From Rhodoferax sp. (GTDB lineage: Bacteria > Pseudomonadota > Gammaproteobacteria > Burkholderiales > Burkholderiaceae_C), in contig JADGRK010000173.1 of NCBI GenBank assembly GCA_017880985.1, forward strand, positions 1-5,908: DNA of 5,908 nucleotides. Reading direction: 5' to 3'. The notes below the pieces were generated by a model, which saw only the letters and a program-made list of their open reading frames with translations, did not search any database and was not told the origin of the DNA. Each line of letters starts with the position of its first letter. Within the stretch, counting starts at the first letter, position 1. The translations under genes and the position numbers were made by a program. Below are positions 1-5,814 of the stretch, one piece after another.

Positions 1-123
1 ATCGACCAACTTGGGGTTGATGCAGTGAATCTCGGCACTGATCTCCTCGCGTTTGCCGAAAGGGTTTTTGCTTTTGCCTGACGGGGATTTACCCAGCAGC
101 CTATTTATAAATTTTTTAATCAT
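1..123 (-). CDS. pcnB: Poly(A) polymerase I PcnB, N-terminal fragment
   Basis: Only the first 41 codons are in the window; the gene runs off the left edge. The product adds 3' poly(A) tails to RNA, which marks transcripts for degradation. The fragment begins MIKKFINRLLGK, then a Ser/Lys-rich linker, then PFGKREEI and INPKLVD. I recognise this as the N-terminus of betaproteobacterial PcnB, just ahead of the nucleotidyltransferase domain, which is not visible here. The start is ATG at 123-121, with a weak AGG-containing ribosome site that overlaps the stop of the upstream HAD gene 8 bases away. It is therefore probably the last visible gene of the permease-hda-HAD operon. Residue 34 is Cys where I expect Gly in relatives (IHGI); I saw no other oddity. 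The identification rests on a short but characteristic stretch and on gene order. Confidence 0.82.
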   Translation of the reverse strand, partial: MIKKFINRLLGKSPSGKSKNPFGKREEISAEIHCINPKLVD

Positions 124-131
124 TTGAACGC

Positions 132-806
132 CTAAAACAGATCAAGTATGCGCCATCCACGCTCGATCGCAATCGCACGCAAACGCTCGTCGGGGTTGGT
201 CGCGACCGGGTGGGTCACTCTCTCCATCAGACTCAGGTCATTGATGGAATCGGTATAGAAAGTGCTCTCAACATCACCCCATTTCAGTTGGTGGCCGGCA
301 AGCCATTGTTCAACCCGGGTGATCTTGCCCTCGCGAAATGAGGGTACACCCCTGATTTCACCGGTAATCCACCCGGTACCGCCGGGCACGATGTCGCGTT
401 CCAGTTCAACGGCAATCAAATCATCGACACCAAAAACCCGCGCAATCGGACGCGTCACAAATTCATTGGTGGCGGTGATGATGATCACCGCATCGCCCGC
501 CTGCTGGTGCTGCGCGACCAATGCCTGCGCCTGCGGCTTGATGGCTTTTTGCACCACAGTGCTCATGAAACGGTCGTAAGCCGCTTCTGAATTAATAGCG
601 CCCTGGCGTCGCATGGCCTCCGTCGCAAAGCGTACATAGGTGCGGATATCGAGCGTACCGGCCTTGTATTGGGCATAGAATTCATCGTTGCGTCGGTCAA
701 AATGGACCGAGTCGGTCCAACCGATGCTGCTGGTATAGACGCCCCAGGCATAGTCGGAGTCGATCGGCAACAAAGTGTAGTCAAGATCAAACAGTGTTAA
801 CTTCAT
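132..806 (-). CDS. HAD-IB family hydrolase (phosphoserine-phosphatase-like)
   Basis: This is a cytosolic haloacid-dehalogenase-superfamily phosphatase of 224 residues. All four HAD motifs are visible. Motif I is FDLDYT (nucleophile Asp7, acid Asp9, Thr11), motif II is the ITATNEF stretch near Thr111, motif III is Lys161 in REGK, and motif IV is TDSINDLSLM with Asp186, Asn189 and Asp190. The insert after motif I is helical, as in subclass IB (SerB-like) enzymes. The substrate is unknown; homologues are labelled only as HAD-IB hydrolases, and the gene sits between hda and pcnB in Burkholderiales. I chose ATG at 806-804 because relatives start directly with MKLTLFDLD. An in-frame TTG at 824-822 overlaps the hda stop (TTGA), adds six residues and has a GGAAAA stretch upstream, so it remains possible. 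The chosen ATG has no Shine-Dalgarno site and would depend on coupling to hda. Confidence 0.9.
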   Translation of the reverse strand: MKLTLFDLDYTLLPIDSDYAWGVYTSSIGWTDSVHFDRRNDEFYAQYKAGTLDIRTYVRFATEAMRRQGAINSEAAYDRFMSTVVQKAIKPQAQALVAQHQQAGDAVIIITATNEFVTRPIARVFGVDDLIAVELERDIVPGGTGWITGEIRGVPSFREGKITRVEQWLAGHQLKWGDVESTFYTDSINDLSLMERVTHPVATNPDERLRAIAIERGWRILDLF

Positions 807-820
807 GGGCGGGTGGTTAG

Positions 821-1507
821 TCAAGAATTTTCCATCATCAGTTTGATCAGTGGAACGGTGATGGCGCGCTGGGTCTGCATGGCGTAGCCGTCGATCAGGT
901 CGAGCAATTCCATCAAGCTGCCCAGGTCACGGCTGAAACGCGTCAACATGAAGTCCATCACCTCGTCAGTCAAAAAGACGCCGCGTGCATCGGCTGCCTG
1001 GCGCAGCACAGCACGCCGTTCGGGTTCACTCAATACGTGCAATTGAAACACATGCCCCCAACCGAGACGGGTTCGCAGATCGTCCCGCAATTTCAGGTCG
1101 GCCGGCGGCAACTCACCGGCACCGAGCACCCAGCGCTGGTGAGTTTGTGCGTTGATGAACCAGTTGAACGCCGCATGTTGCTGTAGTGTGCTGTAGGCAT
1201 GAACATCGTCCATCAGCACCGCCGACCAGTGCGGATTGAATTCGGGTGGCTCGTGCAGCGTGGCGTCGAGCCAGCCGACCGTGGCGCCCTGCTCCGTCAA
1301 CGCAAGCCGGACCGCCTTGAGCAAGTGCGTCTTGCCGCTGCCGCTGCTGCCCCACAGGTAAGTTGGCACCGGTGAGCGAGTGACCGAGGCTGATTTTTCA
1401 CCAACCCAGAGTTCAAGATGCCTGAGCAATGCCTGATTGGGACCGGCAAAAAAACTCTTGAGCGTGGGGCCGGTGGCCAAGCCGATGTCAAGAACAAGCT
1501 GTTTCAT
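821..1507 (-). CDS. hda: DnaA regulatory inactivator Hda
   Basis: Hda is a DnaA-like AAA+ protein. Bound to the sliding clamp, it stimulates ATP hydrolysis by DnaA and so limits re-initiation of replication (RIDA). The 228-residue product is of normal family length and has no C-terminal DNA-binding domain. It carries a Walker A motif GSSGSGKT (residues 53-60), a Walker B segment AVLMDDVH (96-103), a conserved arginine-rich LRDDLRTRLGWG stretch (140-151), and a sensor-2-like FSRDLGSLMELLD (191-203). The extreme N-terminus QLVLDIGL (3-10) resembles the clamp-binding motif of Hda (QL-x-L-P-L type), which argues for Hda over other DnaA paralogues. The start is ATG at 1507-1505 with a GAGGG ribosome site. 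That site overlaps the TGA of the upstream permease gene, which ends 9 bases before, suggesting translational coupling. Confidence 0.93.
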   Translation of the reverse strand: MKQLVLDIGLATGPTLKSFFAGPNQALLRHLELWVGEKSASVTRSPVPTYLWGSSGSGKTHLLKAVRLALTEQGATVGWLDATLHEPPEFNPHWSAVLMDDVHAYSTLQQHAAFNWFINAQTHQRWVLGAGELPPADLKLRDDLRTRLGWGHVFQLHVLSEPERRAVLRQAADARGVFLTDEVMDFMLTRFSRDLGSLMELLDLIDGYAMQTQRAITVPLIKLMMENS

Positions 1508-1516
1508 CGGCTGCCC

Positions 1517-2599
1517 TCAACCCTGATACAGTTTGCTCGACAGGTAGCGTGTTCGAGTCCGCCGCATGGCCACCAGCAAGACGGCGCTGGCAGGCAGAGC
1601 AATTAACACACCGACGAAACCGAGCAACTGTCCAAACGCCAGCAGCGCAAAAATAACGGCCAGCGGATGCAGGCCGATACGTGCGCCCACCAGCCGTGGC
1701 GTCAGGTAAAAGCCTTCAAGGATTTGACCCAAGCCATACACCACTGCCACCATGATCAGCGCTCTGGCGGGCCCCGCCGTGGCCGCAAACTCCAGCAAAC
1801 CCGCAAGCAGGGCCAGAATCAGGCCCAGACCAAAGCCCACATAAGGTACAAAAACGGCCAGCCCGGTAAAAATGCCGATGGGCAATGCCAGGTCCAGGCC
1901 AAACAAAGCCAGCCCGGTGCTATAGAAAATTGACAGCACCCCCATCACCAGCAGCTGACCCCGCAGGTACTGACCCAATACCGCATCGGCCTCGTCGGTG
2001 AAACTGTCATAGGCCGCGCGCTGGTGCGGCGGCACAAATTCAAGCACGTGGGCCACAAACCGATGCCAGTCCATCAACAAATAGAACAATGCCACCGGGA
2101 TCAGTACCGCATTGCCAAAGATGGCAAACGCCACACTGCCCCCTAACTTTAGCGAGGTCATGACCGACCCAAAGGCGTTTTCACTGTTGACGCTGAGGTA
2201 CTTCAGGAAAAACGCCTTGATACTGGCCACATCCAGGGAAAAAGTGATACCGAACTGGGCCAAAAACGGCTTGAGCGAAGCATTCATGGCATCCAGCAGC
2301 ACCGGCACCTGCTCACGCAACAAGGGCAACTCCTTGACCAGAACCGGCACGATCAGCAGCATTACGCCCAGCACCGCGAGGATGAACAGGAGTTCAACCA
2401 GCACCACCGCCAGCAACCTCGGCAGACGACCGTGACCCAGCTTGTCAAGCCAGTCCACCAGCGGCGTTAGTGCGTAGGCCAGAATCGCGGCTACGACAAA
2501 GGGCGTCAATACCGGCGCGAGCCGCCACAGGGCAAATGCCGTGATCGCCGCCATCAAACCCCAACTAATGGCTCTTTTTTGAATAGAAGTAAATTGCAT
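1517..2599 (-). CDS. AI-2E family transporter / PerM-like permease
   Basis: This is an inner-membrane protein of 360 residues, the usual size for the AI-2E transporter (PerM/TqsA-like) family. The layout is typical: two TM segments at the N-terminus (about 13-42 and 63-87), a long soluble stretch (about 90-150), then clustered TM segments (about 152-177, 213-265, 278-295, 312-345). Family landmarks are present: YLRGQLL (211-217), VPYVGFGLG (251-259), the ILEGFYLTPRLVG stretch (293-305) and GLHPL (309-313). Members export diverse small molecules or ions (AI-2 and Na+/H+ among the studied ones); the substrate here cannot be read from sequence. It is the first gene of the minus-strand operon ahead of hda. 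The ATG at 2599-2597 lies inside a 12-bp palindrome and lacks a clear Shine-Dalgarno site, but the N-terminus begins as in relatives. Confidence 0.92.
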   Translation of the reverse strand: MQFTSIQKRAISWGLMAAITAFALWRLAPVLTPFVVAAILAYALTPLVDWLDKLGHGRLPRLLAVVLVELLFILAVLGVMLLIVPVLVKELPLLREQVPVLLDAMNASLKPFLAQFGITFSLDVASIKAFFLKYLSVNSENAFGSVMTSLKLGGSVAFAIFGNAVLIPVALFYLLMDWHRFVAHVLEFVPPHQRAAYDSFTDEADAVLGQYLRGQLLVMGVLSIFYSTGLALFGLDLALPIGIFTGLAVFVPYVGFGLGLILALLAGLLEFAATAGPARALIMVAVVYGLGQILEGFYLTPRLVGARIGLHPLAVIFALLAFGQLLGFVGVLIALPASAVLLVAMRRTRTRYLSSKLYQG

Positions 2600-2607
2600 T
2601 TAAATGC
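2596..2607. promoter_or_regulatory. Perfect 12-bp palindrome over the permease start codon
   Basis: GCATTTAAATGC reads identically on both strands and contains the permease start codon at 2597-2599. It also contains the hexamer that could serve as the -35 element of purM. A dimeric regulator bound here could act on both divergent units, but no known operator is recognised. The palindrome is short enough to arise by chance. Confidence 0.25.
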
Positions 2608-2628
2608 CCGCGGACAAACCCTTAAAAT
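2599..2628 (+). promoter_or_regulatory. purM: Possible sigma70 promoter for purM
   Basis: TTTAAA at 2599-2604 (4 of 6 against TTGACA) is followed after 18 bases by TAAAAT at 2623-2628 (5 of 6 against TATAAT). Transcription would start near 2635 and give a leader of about 70 bases that includes the 12-bp repeats. This is the best match in the divergent spacer. I found no comparably spaced pair for the minus-strand operon. Confidence 0.3.
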
Positions 2629-2669
2629 CTGGGCAAATTCTATAGGGCTCTGTCGAACCGCCCGACCCG

Positions 2670-2704
2670 ACGCACTTATCCACGCACTTATCCACGCACT
2701 TTAC
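2670..2704. repeat. Tandem 12-bp repeats (two exact, one degenerate)
   Basis: ACGCACTTATCC occurs at 2670-2681 and again at 2682-2693. It is followed by a diverged third copy, ACGCACTTTAC, at 2694-2704, which ends directly at the purM start codon. The repeats lie in the purM leader. Copy-number change by slippage would preserve the reading frame, since the unit is four codons long. Confidence 0.85.
2676..2696 (+). promoter_or_regulatory. Pair of DnaA-box-like 9-mers
   Basis: TTATCCACG occurs at 2676-2684 and 2688-2696, in the same orientation and 12 bp apart. Each differs from the DnaA-box consensus TTATNCACA only at the last base. They arise from the 12-bp tandem repeat. They lie upstream of the hda-containing operon and in the purM leader. 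DnaA binding is inferred, not shown. Confidence 0.35.
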
Positions 2705-3748
2705 ATGACAACAAGCAACGCCTCCTCCCCCCTTTCTTACAAAGACGCTGGCGTTGATATTGAAGCCGGTGATGCCCTGGTTGAGCGCATCAAGCCGCTG
2801 GCCAGGAAAACCCTACGCGAAGGCGTGCTGGCGGGTATCGGTGGCTTTGGCGCCCTGTTTGAAGTGCCCAAGCGTTACAAAGAGCCGGTGCTGGTGAGCG
2901 GCACCGATGGTGTCGGCACCAAGCTCAAACTGGCGTTTGAGTGGGACATGCACGACACCGTGGGCATCGACCTGGTCGCCATGAGCGTCAACGACGTGCT
3001 GGTGCAAGGCGCAGAACCGCTGTTTTTTCTGGACTACTTTGCCTGCGGCAAGCTCGATGTGGACACCGCCGCCGCCGTGGTGGGCGGCATCGCCAGAGGC
3101 TGCGAACTCTCAGGCTGCGCACTGATCGGCGGCGAAACGGCGGAGATGCCGGGCATGTACCCAACCGGTGAATACGACCTGGCCGGCTTCTGCGTGGGCG
3201 CGGTTGAAAAATCAAAAATCCTGACCGGGGCGGAAGTCAAAGCTGGCGACATCGTGCTGGGTCTGGCCAGTAGCGGCGCGCATTCCAATGGTTTCAGCCT
3301 GGTGCGCAAATGCATTGAGCGCGCCGGTGTCAAGGCCCCAGCCACACTGGACGGCAAGCCGTTCAGGCAAGCCCTGATGGAGCCGACCCGCCTGTATGTG
3401 AAAAACGTACTGGCCGCGCTCGCCCTGCATCCGATCAAGGCGCTGGCCCATATCACCGGCGGCGGCCTGCTGGAAAACATACCGCGTGTGCTACCCGAAG
3501 GCACCGCCGCCCGTCTCAAAAAGGGCAGTTGGCCACAAACCGAACTGTTTGCCTGGCTGCAAGCCACCGCCGGCATTGACGATTTTGAGATGAACCGCAC
3601 CTTCAACAACGGCATCGGCATGGTGGTGGTGATCAATGCCGCCAACGCGGCGGCTTGCGCCGCCACCTTGCGCGCAGCGGGAGAAACGGTGTTTGAAATT
3701 GGCGTCATTGCCGCGCGCGGCGACGGTGCGGCCGTGATCGTGAACTAA
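2705..3748 (+). CDS. purM: Phosphoribosylformylglycinamidine cyclo-ligase (AIR synthase)
   Basis: PurM converts formylglycinamidine ribonucleotide plus ATP to aminoimidazole ribonucleotide, the fifth step of de novo purine synthesis, in the cytosol as a homodimer. The 347-residue product is full length (E. coli enzyme about 345). Conserved blocks appear in order: SYKDAGVDI (11-19), GTDGVGTK (66-73), DLVAMSVND (89-97), GGETAEMPGMY (142-152), the SSGAHSNG loop (189-196), ITGGGLLENIPR (250-261) and FNNGIGM (300-306). The start is the ATG at 2705. The frame stays open upstream to a TTG at 2579, but that extension (the repeats encode ALIHALIHAL) has no family counterpart and would overlap the divergent permease start. 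No Shine-Dalgarno site is seen before the ATG. An MFS gene follows 14 bases downstream. Confidence 0.97.
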   Translation: MTTSNASSPLSYKDAGVDIEAGDALVERIKPLARKTLREGVLAGIGGFGALFEVPKRYKEPVLVSGTDGVGTKLKLAFEWDMHDTVGIDLVAMSVNDVLVQGAEPLFFLDYFACGKLDVDTAAAVVGGIARGCELSGCALIGGETAEMPGMYPTGEYDLAGFCVGAVEKSKILTGAEVKAGDIVLGLASSGAHSNGFSLVRKCIERAGVKAPATLDGKPFRQALMEPTRLYVKNVLAALALHPIKALAHITGGGLLENIPRVLPEGTAARLKKGSWPQTELFAWLQATAGIDDFEMNRTFNNGIGMVVVINAANAAACAATLRAAGETVFEIGVIAARGDGAAVIVN

Positions 3749-3762
3749 AGCGGCTGCCAAAC

Positions 3763-4956
3763 GTGTCCGAGGCGTGCCAGTCCCGGCAACGCATCCCGAC
3801 CGGCATCTGGACGCTGGGCTTTGTCAGCTTGTTGATGGACACCTCCAGCGAGCTGATCCACAGTCTGCTGCCGGTTTTTATGGTCACAACGCTGGGCACC
3901 AGCGTGTTTGTGGTGGGGCTGATTGAAGGTGCAGCCGAATCCACCGCGCTGATCATCAAGGTGTTTTCAGGGGTGCTGAGCGACTACTGGGGCAAGCGCA
4001 AACCGCTGGCGGTGTTGGGCTATGGCCTGGGCGCCTTGTCCAAACCGCTGTTTGCGCTGGCGACCAGTTCTGGCCTGGTCCTGACGGCACGCTTGATCGA
4101 CCGCGTTGGCAAAGGCATACGCGGCGCACCGCGCGACGCGCTGGTGGCTGACATCACGCCGCCCGAGCTGCGCGGCGCCGCCTTTGGCTTGCGCCAGTCG
4201 CTTGACACCGTGGGCGCCTTCCTCGGCCCGCTGCTGGCGGTCGGCTTCATGCTGCTCTGGGCCAACGACTTCCGGGCCGTGTTCTGGGTCGCCACCGTCC
4301 CGGCATTCCTGTGCGTGGCACTGCTGATTTTTGGCGTGCAAGAGCCCGAGCGAGCGCGTGGCGCGGTTCGCAGCAACCCGATCAGCCGCGTCAACCTGGC
4401 ACGGCTCAGCCCGGCCTACTGGTGGGTGGTGGGCATCGGTGCGGTGTTCACGCTGGCGCGCTTCAGCGAGGCGTTTCTGGTGCTGCGCGCGCAACAGGGT
4501 GGCCTCGGGCTGGCCTGGACGCCACTGGTGCTGATCGCCATGAACCTGATCTACGCAGCCTGCGCCTACCCCTTCGGCAAGCTCGCCGACCGCGTGAGTC
4601 ACACCACCCTGCTGGCCTGGGGACTGGCGCTGCTGATTGGCGCGGACGCCCTGCTGGCCTACAGCAACCACGGGGTTTGGGTCTGGGCCGGCATTGCGCT
4701 GTGGGGGCTGCACATGGCCATGACGCAAGGGCTGCTGGCGACCATGGTGGCCGACACCGCACCAGCCGATTTGCGCGGCACGGCCTACGGTTTCTTCAAC
4801 CTCCTGAGCGGCTTGGCCCTGCTGATCGCCAGTGGGCTGGCGGGCTGGCTGTGGGACCAGTGGGGTGCCTCATTCACTTTTACGGCCGGCACTGGCTTTT
4901 GTGCACTGGCGCTGCTGCTGCTGTGGCTGCGGCCCAATGCTTCCAATCGCCGGTGA
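3763..4956 (+). CDS. MFS transporter of unknown substrate
   Basis: This is an inner-membrane major facilitator protein of 397 residues, consistent with 12 TM helices in two halves. The loop 2-3 signature GVLSDYWGKRK (70-80) matches MFS motif A, and the second half carries its echo FGKLADR (271-277). A strongly conserved DRVGKGIRGAPRDALV segment (113-128) marks a subgroup of bacterial MFS proteins usually annotated only as permeases. The substrate is not deducible; drug or metabolite export is a guess. The start is GTG at 3763, 14 bases after the purM stop, with no Shine-Dalgarno site, so expression probably depends on read-through and coupling from purM. Nothing upstream in frame offers a better start before the stop region. 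High GC and intact motifs suggest a resident, functional gene. It faces the minus-strand genes to its right. Confidence 0.9.
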   Translation: MSEACQSRQRIPTGIWTLGFVSLLMDTSSELIHSLLPVFMVTTLGTSVFVVGLIEGAAESTALIIKVFSGVLSDYWGKRKPLAVLGYGLGALSKPLFALATSSGLVLTARLIDRVGKGIRGAPRDALVADITPPELRGAAFGLRQSLDTVGAFLGPLLAVGFMLLWANDFRAVFWVATVPAFLCVALLIFGVQEPERARGAVRSNPISRVNLARLSPAYWWVVGIGAVFTLARFSEAFLVLRAQQGGLGLAWTPLVLIAMNLIYAACAYPFGKLADRVSHTTLLAWGLALLIGADALLAYSNHGVWVWAGIALWGLHMAMTQGLLATMVADTAPADLRGTAYGFFNLLSGLALLIASGLAGWLWDQWGASFTFTAGTGFCALALLLLWLRPNASNRR

Positions 4957-5016
4957 CAAAGTCATCCAGTGCAAACCGTTTGCTCACAGCCTCGACCAGC
5001 CAAAAACCGACCGGGC

Positions 5017-5379
5017 TCAGTTGCTTGCCGCTGGGGAAGGCGCGGCTGACATGCCCACCTTGCTGGCGACCGTCCTGGCAGCGTGAGCGGTTGCTGTTGC
5101 GCCGTGTTCGATGCCTCGCCCGGCAGCCTTTACACCTCGTTCAACACCACTGGCAGCAGCGTGCGCGCCACGCGCGACCCCATGTGCGCCTGCTGTCACG
5201 CCTTTTTTGACACCGTGCGCGGCGGCCTTCGCGCCACGCTCTATGGCCTTCTCCACCTTGACAACAGCAGACGGTGGCGCGTCCGCAGCCGGCTGAGTTG
5301 ACTCAGCCGCGCTGGCTGAAGCACAGCAGCAGAACATGACGGCCAGAAGCGCAAGCTTGATTTGAAACAGTGGGTTCAT
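5017..5379 (-). CDS. Small secreted Ala/Gly-rich protein with 11-residue repeats
   Basis: I recognise no characterised family. The product has 120 residues. Residues 1-24 form a signal peptide (Lys8, a hydrophobic core ending in CCC, and ASA before the likely cleavage site), so the mature part should be periplasmic or exported. Residues 46-100 are five consecutive 11-residue units without gaps, roughly [VI]-x-[RKH]-G-x-x-A-x-x-x-G, and residues 101-109 are a decayed sixth. Each junction gives a G-[VI]-x-[RKH]-G pentapeptide, a GxxxG helix-packing motif. The 11-residue period fits an amphipathic helix, as in lipid-surface proteins. The ATG at 5379-5377 overlaps the stop of the upstream membrane protein (ATGA), so the pair is probably translationally coupled. 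No Shine-Dalgarno site is evident. Similar Ala-rich hypothetical proteins occur in Burkholderiales, to my recollection. The gene ends 60 bases from the convergent MFS gene. Confidence 0.72.
   Translation of the reverse strand: MNPLFQIKLALLAVMFCCCASASAAESTQPAADAPPSAVVKVEKAIERGAKAAAHGVKKGVTAGAHGVARGAHAAASGVERGVKAAGRGIEHGATATAHAARTVASKVGMSAAPSPAASN
5080..5244 (-). repeat. Five tandem 33-bp coding repeats (11 residues each)
   Basis: The five units start at residues 46 (IERG), 57 (VKKG), 68 (VARG), 79 (VERG) and 90 (IEHG) of the small secreted protein. Each is exactly 11 residues. Gly at position 4 is invariant, Gly at position 11 is kept in four of five, and position 1 is always Val or Ile. The DNA copies have diverged in synonymous positions, so the period is kept at protein level rather than being a recent duplication. 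Confidence 0.8.
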
Positions 5380-5726
5380 AAGTGAGAAACTGAGTACCGA
5401 CTGACCGCATCATGATACGCGCGTGAACCTTTTCGTGGTACGGGGAGATGATCGCGAAGCACGGCATTTACTCGTGCCAATAGGTCACAAGAACTTTTCA
5501 TCAGAGCCTCATATGCTTTTTGAGACCGTTCAGGATTGCGTGAAATCGGAGTATGAATAGTGGGCCCGTGGAATGCCAAGTTAAATCTGACTTCGCCAAT
5601 TGCTTTTTTCAGTTCATGGGTAGGCTCTATAAAGAACTTGGAAAGAAGTTGACCAGCGACATAAACAAACAAGCCGCCTACTATGGCAACGGCTGCGGTC
5701 ACAACTATTTTTTCGAGCTCTGTCAT
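5376..5726 (-). CDS. Small single-TM membrane-anchored protein, unknown function
   Basis: I do not recognise a named family, though the layout (short N-terminus, one TM helix, then KFFIEP and a soluble tail) resembles uncharacterised bacterial proteins I have seen. The product has 116 residues: a TM helix at about 6-28 (IVVTAAVAIVGGLFVYVAGQLL), then SKFFIEPTHELKKAIGEVRF (29-48), then a soluble helical tail with VPRKG near 96-100, probably cytoplasmic. I chose ATG at 5726-5724. A TTG at 5825 would add 33 residues, but they would be encoded by the attC-like palindrome and the end of the GNAT gene. The start lies 20 bases past the R' end of that palindrome, as for the first ORF of an integron cassette. 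GC is about 45% by hand count, far below its neighbours, which suggests transfer. Its TGA overlaps the next ATG. Confidence 0.65.
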   Translation of the reverse strand: MTELEKIVVTAAVAIVGGLFVYVAGQLLSKFFIEPTHELKKAIGEVRFNLAFHGPTIHTPISRNPERSQKAYEALMKSSCDLLARVNAVLRDHLPVPRKGSRAYHDAVSRYSVSHL

Positions 5727-5745
5727 TGGTGTATTCTGATAATTT

Positions 5746-5814
5746 GCCAGCCAGCGTTTGAATTCACCGACCTGCGCGGCTTTTCGCGCAGGCTTGGTGG
5801 ATTGATTGGTTGGC
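5746..5814 (-). mobile_element. attC-like integron recombination site (degenerate core)
   Basis: This is a 69-base imperfect palindrome with attC architecture. R boxes: 5746-5753 pairs with 5807-5814 over eight positions, one of them G-T. Unpaired central spacer: 5754-5760 against 5804-5806, asymmetric 7/3. L boxes: 5761-5768 pairs with 5796-5803, one wobble. Next comes a 2/3-base asymmetric junction, then a perfect 8-bp stem (5771-5778 with 5785-5792) closed by a 6-base loop. On the minus strand the inverse core reads GCCAAC, matching the expected AAC, but the R' core reads GCTGGC rather than GTTRRR. The site follows a GNAT gene and precedes a small ORF on the same strand, as cassettes do. 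No integrase is visible. It could be a relic; the folded shape is the main support. Confidence 0.55.

Noticed and set aside
1551..1560. GTTCGAGTCC, resembling a tRNA T-loop
   Set aside because: No acceptor stem, anticodon arm or D arm surrounds it. It lies within the C-terminal codons of the permease gene.
2579..2704. N-terminal extension of purM from TTG 2579
   Set aside because: It overlaps the start of the divergent permease gene, translates the tandem repeat, and is absent from the family. ATG 2705 gives the normal PurM length.
3034..3708. Minus-strand open frame of 224 codons inside purM
   Set aside because: Antisense to the conserved purM coding sequence; composition typical of a shadow frame.
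3967..4728. Long minus-strand open frame (253 codons) inside the MFS gene
   Set aside because: Its translation is His/Arg/Gln-rich with no domain, and it is fully antisense to a clearly coding MFS gene. It is a product of high GC.
4971..4983. GCAAACCGTTTGC hairpin as terminator between the convergent MFS and repeat genes
   Set aside because: The stem is short with a loop of at most three bases, and neither strand has a following T-run.
4311..5210. Plus-strand open frame of 299 codons overlapping the MFS gene and the repeat gene
   Set aside because: Arg/Ala/Gly-rich shadow of the MFS frame that runs on antisense into the repeat gene; no recognisable motif.
5080..5244. 33-bp repeats as a CRISPR array
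   Set aside because: The units are contiguous with no spacers and encode a periodic protein in frame after a signal peptide.
4957..5379. Second attC site closing the putative cassette
   Set aside because: I searched for paired GTTRRRY and RYYYAAC cores at plausible spacing. A lone GTTCAAC near 5140 has no partner, so no second site is supported.
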